Source of the DNA: Chaetoderma sp. LZ-2023a
Lineage: Eukaryota > Mollusca > Caudofoveata > Chaetodermatida > Chaetodermatidae
Length of the DNA: 64,000 bases
Assembly (NCBI GenBank): GCA_034401795.1
Contig: CM067372.1
Location: forward strand, 39,894,520-39,958,519
Direction of reading: 5' to 3'
Numbering within the stretch: the stretch's first letter is position 1; each line of letters opens with the position of its first letter. Below are positions 59,127-64,000 of the stretch, piece after piece. A program made the translations under genes and the position numbers. The notes below the pieces were generated by a model. It was not told the DNA's origin. It was given only the letters and a program-made list of their open reading frames with translations, and searched no databases.

Positions 59127-59241
59127 CCCCATTTGATATCACTATTATCAACCGACTTGAAGATCATCACTTTGCACAGGTTTTAGCATGAGTAATATGA
59201 CCATTTTCGACAAGGTTGATAAATAGTGATATTAAATGGGA
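59127..59241. repeat. Inverted repeat, ~27-bp arms, 60-bp loop
   Basis: The left arm begins CCCCATTTGATATCACTATT (59,127-59,153) and the right arm ends TAGTGATATTAAATGGGA (59,214-59,241). Only two or three mismatches separate them. It could form a long stem in RNA or be a short MITE. Confidence 0.75.
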
Positions 59242-59819
59242 CTTAGTTAGAGATTTAATTTATCATACAAACTGAACAGTTGACGTATTGTCCAATATTG
59301 ATAACCTTGACAGCTCACTTTAGAATTTTACATCTTCCTTTTGCATACGGTCGTCAATGGCAGCTAATCACACCCTGACAACTAGCACATTGAAGATCTT
59401 ACGCCGAAAAGTACAGTACTTGTAATTTTAACCATGAGTAAAATCAGCACTAATCAATGTTTAGTTATTGGCATAATTATATATGGGTGCGTCCACGGTA
59501 ATGGTAATACAATATTCTATCAAATATTTTATGGCGCCTAAACCTGCTAATAATTAAGAGATACTGTGCATAATTGCAATTAATTTGATCTAAAAATTGT
59601 AAATATATTAAAGTCGGAAAATGCCTGAAAATTGGGACTCTGAATGTGGACAAAACTGACGTAGTTCAGTTGACATTAAATATCTTGTAGAAATTGAATT
59701 CATACAAACAAATAAGTATGCACATCTGTCACGTATTATGGTATAACATATCTATGAATAAAAGGAATTTGGGAGCCTTTCCTTGGCGTTTTAATATTTT
59801 AATTACTGATTGAAAAGCT
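59242..59819. other. No gene seen
   Basis: AT-rich sequence leading into the near-palindrome cluster. Confidence 0.45.
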
Positions 59820-60653
59820 GTAACATACGTGACACCATTCCGTCAAACACATTCTCTGGTTTGAATTGCTACCCATACTACTTTGAAGTAATAGTTTTCA
59901 CAAGGAATTAGACTGATTTGCAGTGCCAATATATCTATGTTATTTTAAAATAGAACACATTGAAAGGTTTGCAGTTATATTTCATTGATGACATTTTACA
60001 TTCCTCTAATAAAATATCTAGTAAAAATTCCGAATCACGCATCTTCTGTTCTGCGCCCGATTAGAATATGATTCACGGTGGTAAATACACACCTGAGCAA
60101 CTGAGAGTAACTGCGGTTCTCCACCTAGGTGTAAGGTATTCCAAAAATAGAAGATGGCGTGCCAGAAAAGTTTATAAACTTTCCGTCGATCATAATTAAG
60201 TCATAGACGTTCAAATTGTCACATATGTTACAATGTGTGTGCGAAACAAGCGAATACGCTTTGGATATGCCATATTTTTATTTATGTAGGATGTAAAAAT
60301 ATCTTATTGCAGTTTGTCAACTATTTTCATGCTTTCTAACAGTCAATGTGCGCATACATTTAGATTTCTGATATAACGTAGCATATGTGATGCATTGACC
60401 TGTCCAATCCACGAACATACTTGATATTGACTAAGTAAAAATCACATATGTTACTTAGTCTTGTGTTGGTGGAGAATATCAGTTTGACATTAAAATTCAC
60501 CAGGAGTTTTCTGATGTTACAACTATAAGTTCAATAGATAACATTTTGAAAGGTTTATATATGCACTTGAGAATGGGACATAAATGTATGTAAACATCAG
60601 TTGATGTAACATATGTGATTCTTGCTAGCAGGCCAAGACATCATATATGTTAC
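59820..60653. promoter_or_regulatory. Cluster of a 14-bp near-palindrome
   Basis: GTAACATATGTGA or its complement TCACATATGTTAC occurs at 59,820 (ACG variant), 60,218, 60,378 (GTAGCATATGTGAT), 60,441, 60,606 and 60,640 (TCATATATGTTAC). Both orientations are present. Two of them (60,441 and 60,640) share further downstream sequence (a CAGTTTGACATTAAAATT-like stretch) at a ~199-bp offset. So part of the cluster comes from a decayed tandem repeat. The core CATATG is an E-box, but function is unproven. Confidence 0.45.
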
Positions 60654-60659
60654 CCTTTT

Positions 60660-61534
60660 CTTGCTTTACCAGTTTAACACATTAAAATTTGCTGTTGTAG
60701 GAACAGTAGATTTAATCTGAAGTACCGGCATACACTTTTCAAACTACACATTGATGATAGAGTATGACAGGAAACTGAAATTATCTATCACGTCTTGTGC
60801 AGAGTTTAAAACACGAACTGCAACTTAATTGTCACCACCGATTTGGACACTAGTCAACCGTCAAATACTATCTCAGTATGATAGATAGCCAGCGAGTGAC
60901 TATATTCCTGATAGGAGATACTTGTAGTTGTCTAGAAAGATCCTAGAGTGATAAATCATATCTTTATATTTGGAGCAGCATTGGATTATTCACTGTGACA
61001 TACTTGGATTATTTATATTTTGCTCAAACAGGCCCCTATTAAACCTGAATAATAATTTAATATCAGATTCGTGTCAAGAATAATAATACATAAAATGACC
61101 CCAGCACGTTCAATCAGGTAAGGCCTAGAGCAGGTCTTACATATGCCATGGAATTAATCTACACAATACTTAGTACCTGATAGCACAATATCATGCAAAA
61201 TATGTTGAGTATTTTGGATAAATATGACTGGACTCTACAGCCAACGACCTACCTCGGGTATCAACAGATACCACTAAAATTGTTGTCAAAATGCTTAAGA
61301 GCTTTATTGTACGTTTACGTAAAATGGCAGTTCTTTTCCACCCCTACCCATGCCAGTCAGCTCCCTATCTAGCGTTTCAGGGTTGCCTAAAATAGCATTC
61401 ATATTTCCCTTTCCGACCCTGGGGGATGTTTTTGTCAAGCCATACATGATGCAGAAGACTGCTTTTACTCATTCGAATGGCATCCTGAAGGACCAACAAC
61501 GTGAAGTCGACAAGCTCATGACTTTAGTCTATAG

Positions 61535-61537
<3 letters not shown>
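60660..61537. other. No gene seen
   Basis: AT-rich, nothing recognised. Confidence 0.45.

Positions 61538-61583
<46 letters not shown>
61538..61583. repeat. (TCA)n microsatellite
   Basis: About 15 perfect TCA triplets. Confidence 0.97.
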
Positions 61584-61962
61584 AGGCTTAATGATAACTC
61601 AGTTCTATAACATACAACATCCAATTTTTAATGACAACTCGGTTTTAAAACATACATCATCTGAGGCTTAATGATAACTCGGTTTTAAAACATGTTAGAA
61701 CATACATCCGAGATTTAATGATAACTCTGTTTTAGAACATACATCCGAGGTTTAATGATAACTCTGTTTTAGAACATACATCCGAGGTTTAATGATAACT
61801 CGGCTTTACAACATACATCCGAGGTTTAATGATAACTCGGTTTTAGAACATGTTAGAACATACATCCGAGGTTTAATGATAACTCGTTTTTAGAACATGT
61901 TAGAACATATATCCGAGGTTTAATGATAACTCGGTTTTAGGGCATACGTTATCCAAGGTTTA
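61584..61962. repeat. 37-bp minisatellite with a length-variant unit
   Basis: The unit starts GAGGTTTAATGATAACTCTG and continues TTTTAGAACATACATCC. Some copies have an extra TGTTAGAACA, giving ~48 bp. There are about nine or ten copies. A stray copy (GGTAATGAGAACTCGGTTTT) lies at 62,148. Confidence 0.92.
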
Positions 61963-62009
61963 ACCCTTTCACCAACAAATCCCTGAAAAGGTATTTTTTA
62001 ATGATATAA

Positions 62010-62135
62010 AACTTATACTGTTAAATATTTTAAAATTAAATTAATTTAACTGGAAGCCGTTACTTCCACCCAAATTAATTTCAAAATATTCAACAGGTCC
62101 TGTATTGTATCCTTGAAAAAGAGATATGGGGAATT
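62010..62135. mobile_element. MITE hairpin remnant
   Basis: GTTAAATATTTTAAAATTAA and TAATTTCAAAATATTCAACA form decayed hairpin arms around GGAAGCCGTTACTTCC. The flank matches the family (CTGTATTGTATCCTTG, GGGGAATTCATCGG). It sits inside or next to the 37-bp minisatellite and splits off its last copy. Confidence 0.6.
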
Positions 62136-62720
62136 CATCGGCGGAATGGGTAATGAGAACTCGGTTTTAGGATATACACAACAGTCAGGGGTGTGGTTTA
62201 ATAAACCTTATCCCTTTTAGCCATGGCTTCTGCAGTGGTCTTGGGAAATGGCCATTTGCAGACGTCGCACAACTGTTTCCAGGCATTTCAAGAGGTATCG
62301 ACAGATACACAAGAAATGACATGTGATACAGGATCATTCAAGCCCTACTCTGACGACACTTGTTATATTGAGAACATAAAAATAATCTGACTGGATCTAT
62401 GAACTCATCACTGTGGATCAATATGTACGAATCGATTTGCATGAGGGGAAGCATCTGCACACAGTATTGTGATTTACACACATCTGGAGGAAAATCTCAT
62501 CCGTCCGCCCATCTGGCTATCTTATCAGAAACCATTTGGTGGAATTCAGTCAAATTTGTAAGTGATTGTGGAGTGCAAGACAACATTTACGTTAGTGTCC
62601 GTCCCCAGGAGGTGGGAGTGGTGCAGAAAGTCACAGCTGGCGGGAGTCAAGCAAATTTGGTATGTTAGTTACCCATATGACTGCGGATTGTGAGGCAATG
62701 TTTACATTATAATACGCACC
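62136..62720. other. Unassigned; possible short exon near 62,609-62,659
   Basis: A pyrimidine-rich acceptor (GTGTCCGTCCCCAG) and a good donor (TTTG then GTATGT) bracket 51 bases reading EVGVVQKVTAGGSQANL in an Ig-strand-like pattern. This is weak. Confidence 0.2.
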
Positions 62721-62827
62721 GGGGGTGGGGTTGGGGTGGGGTGGGATGGGGGTGGGTGGGCGAGGTGGACTGGGGTTGTATGGGGGATGGTAAAGTTGAC
62801 GAAAGAAGGGGGTGGGGTGGGGTGGGT
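62721..62827. repeat. G-rich (GGGGT)-type tract
   Basis: Many GGGGTGGGG and GGGTGGG blocks on the plus strand, with the capacity for several G-quadruplexes. Confidence 0.85.
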
Positions 62828-64000
62828 TGTGGATTTGCAATGTCATGTCATCATACTGCACATTCTAGTCTCTTATTAACAATAGTAGTGATCCTACTCT
62901 CGTCGGCTTACTAATTAACACTCCAACTTCTAAAGCATGCTTAGGATGAATAATGTTATAATAACATTTTGATCAATAGTACTAACAGAAATTACCATTC
63001 ACACGTTCCAACCACAAAACGACAGCGATTCTCTAACTAGTGCAAATGTGTCTTTTGAACAGACTTATCATACAACTGTAAGTGGCCATTATTAAAAGAC
63101 TGCTCTGCAGGTATGTGTCTGTTGGCTCCAGACACTCCTTTGACACTTCATGACCGAGACACCAAGTCAACTGCCTCTGCTCTTCTGTATTCCTAGCCTC
63201 TGTTCAGACTTTCATTCATAGTTCATCCGCCTCTGTTTTATTTCAGCTACCTTTCATCCATCTTTTACTCAGTTATTTCATTCAAGATAAGCATTCAATT
63301 GATTTCTCACACTTATACAGAACTTTCCGTTTTCTCAATATTACGCCCACACTACAATACAAGAACATGAAAAGATTAAATATATGAATCTTGCCCAAAC
63401 TCTGTTATGTAATGAGTGCTATTGATCCAACCACCGGCCGTTCAACCTAATATTGTGCTACTAACGATTTCTGCCTCCATCACCGGGTCATCCATCCATC
63501 AACTTATACTTCTAACAGAGTATTCATTAACTGTTTAAATTGTCTACTAATTCGGCAAAGCACATGCTGGCAAACCCTAGCATGGCACGTGTCAGAATTC
63601 TAGGTAGAAATTTGATATGTCGATTTTTCTGGCAACCATCTTGGATTTCCGAAAATCATTTAAAAGACTACTCCGCCTTAATCTTTGGTTCGATCTCAAC
63701 CAAGCTTGACTTGAAAGACTATATGATGGTAGGCTTCTGGAGTTCTAAACAGAAATCTGATTGATAAATCTTTACACATTGATCTGGTATTTACCGAAAT
63801 TTCGAGGAAACAAATACAGTTTTCCAGTTTAAACACTATAAATTAACTAATATATTAGACCTACTATTACTAGAAGCTTGGAATATAATCCATGCTGACA
63901 GAGACTTAACGGATGACAGAACTTTAATAATGTGTGGTGGGACTGCATTTATTTCATCGCATATGCTACACAAAATGCCAATTTGTTAAATCGCATGTGT
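62828..64000. other. No gene seen
   Basis: No trusted exon to the end of the window. The ORF at 63,540-63,764 lacks any recognised domain. Confidence 0.45.

Overview
The window looks like repeat-dense, AT-rich genomic DNA from an invertebrate animal, most likely a marine one. I base this on a Penelope-like retroelement with a GIY-YIG domain, a decayed Polinton-type viral relic, palindromic non-autonomous DNA elements, a tRNA-derived SINE-like copy, many micro- and minisatellites, and a putative spliced transmembrane exon. There are no bacterial-style operons and no complete host gene. The species itself is an inference I cannot prove from the sequence.

Layout. Positions 1-21,020 are low-density DNA. 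They hold a 36-bp minisatellite (724-1408), a possible receptor transmembrane exon on the minus strand (4019-4178), a ~720-bp repeat present as an inverted pair (4890-5610 and 6898-7620), a 20-bp minisatellite that abuts a mobile element (10,391-11,240), a 45-bp minisatellite (12,737-13,158) and several copies of one hairpin-bearing MITE family. Positions 21,021-38,913 are one large satellite domain. Its monomer is about 28 bp (GGGGATACCACACACAGAAC plus AGGCTACA). It carries higher-order duplications of roughly 1.4-1.8 kb and microsatellites that have grown out of its internal ACACAC tract. It is split by a Penelope-like element (about 28,717-33,180) with two overlapping reading frames: a Pro/Thr/His/Gln-rich ORF1, and a reverse transcriptase plus GIY-YIG ORF2 that looks intact. 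A ~490-bp CCCA/CTCA microsatellite follows ORF2.

Positions 38,914-54,780 return to low-density DNA with MITE copies, a promoter-like CCAAT/TATA pair near 41.2 kb, a SINE-like copy near 45.6 kb, a 50-bp minisatellite at 52.1 kb and compound microsatellites. Positions 54,785-57,880 hold a badly broken Polinton/adintovirus-like relic. It shows, in order, an integrase with a chromodomain, a small amphipathic virion-type protein, a capsid-associated type protein and an adenain-like protease, all on the plus strand and all disrupted. Positions 58,000-64,000 have GGAT/GAGT-type repeats, a long hairpin, a cluster of a 14-bp near-palindrome (GTAACATATGTGA type) spread over 0.83 kb, a 37-bp minisatellite and a G-rich tract.

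How the parts relate. The only plausibly active coding system is the Penelope-like element. The MITE family is the most repeated signature (at least eleven full or partial copies) and appears to have seeded the 20-bp minisatellite. The satellite domain shows successive amplification: monomer, then higher-order block including a unique 70-bp flank, then microsatellite expansion inside particular monomers.
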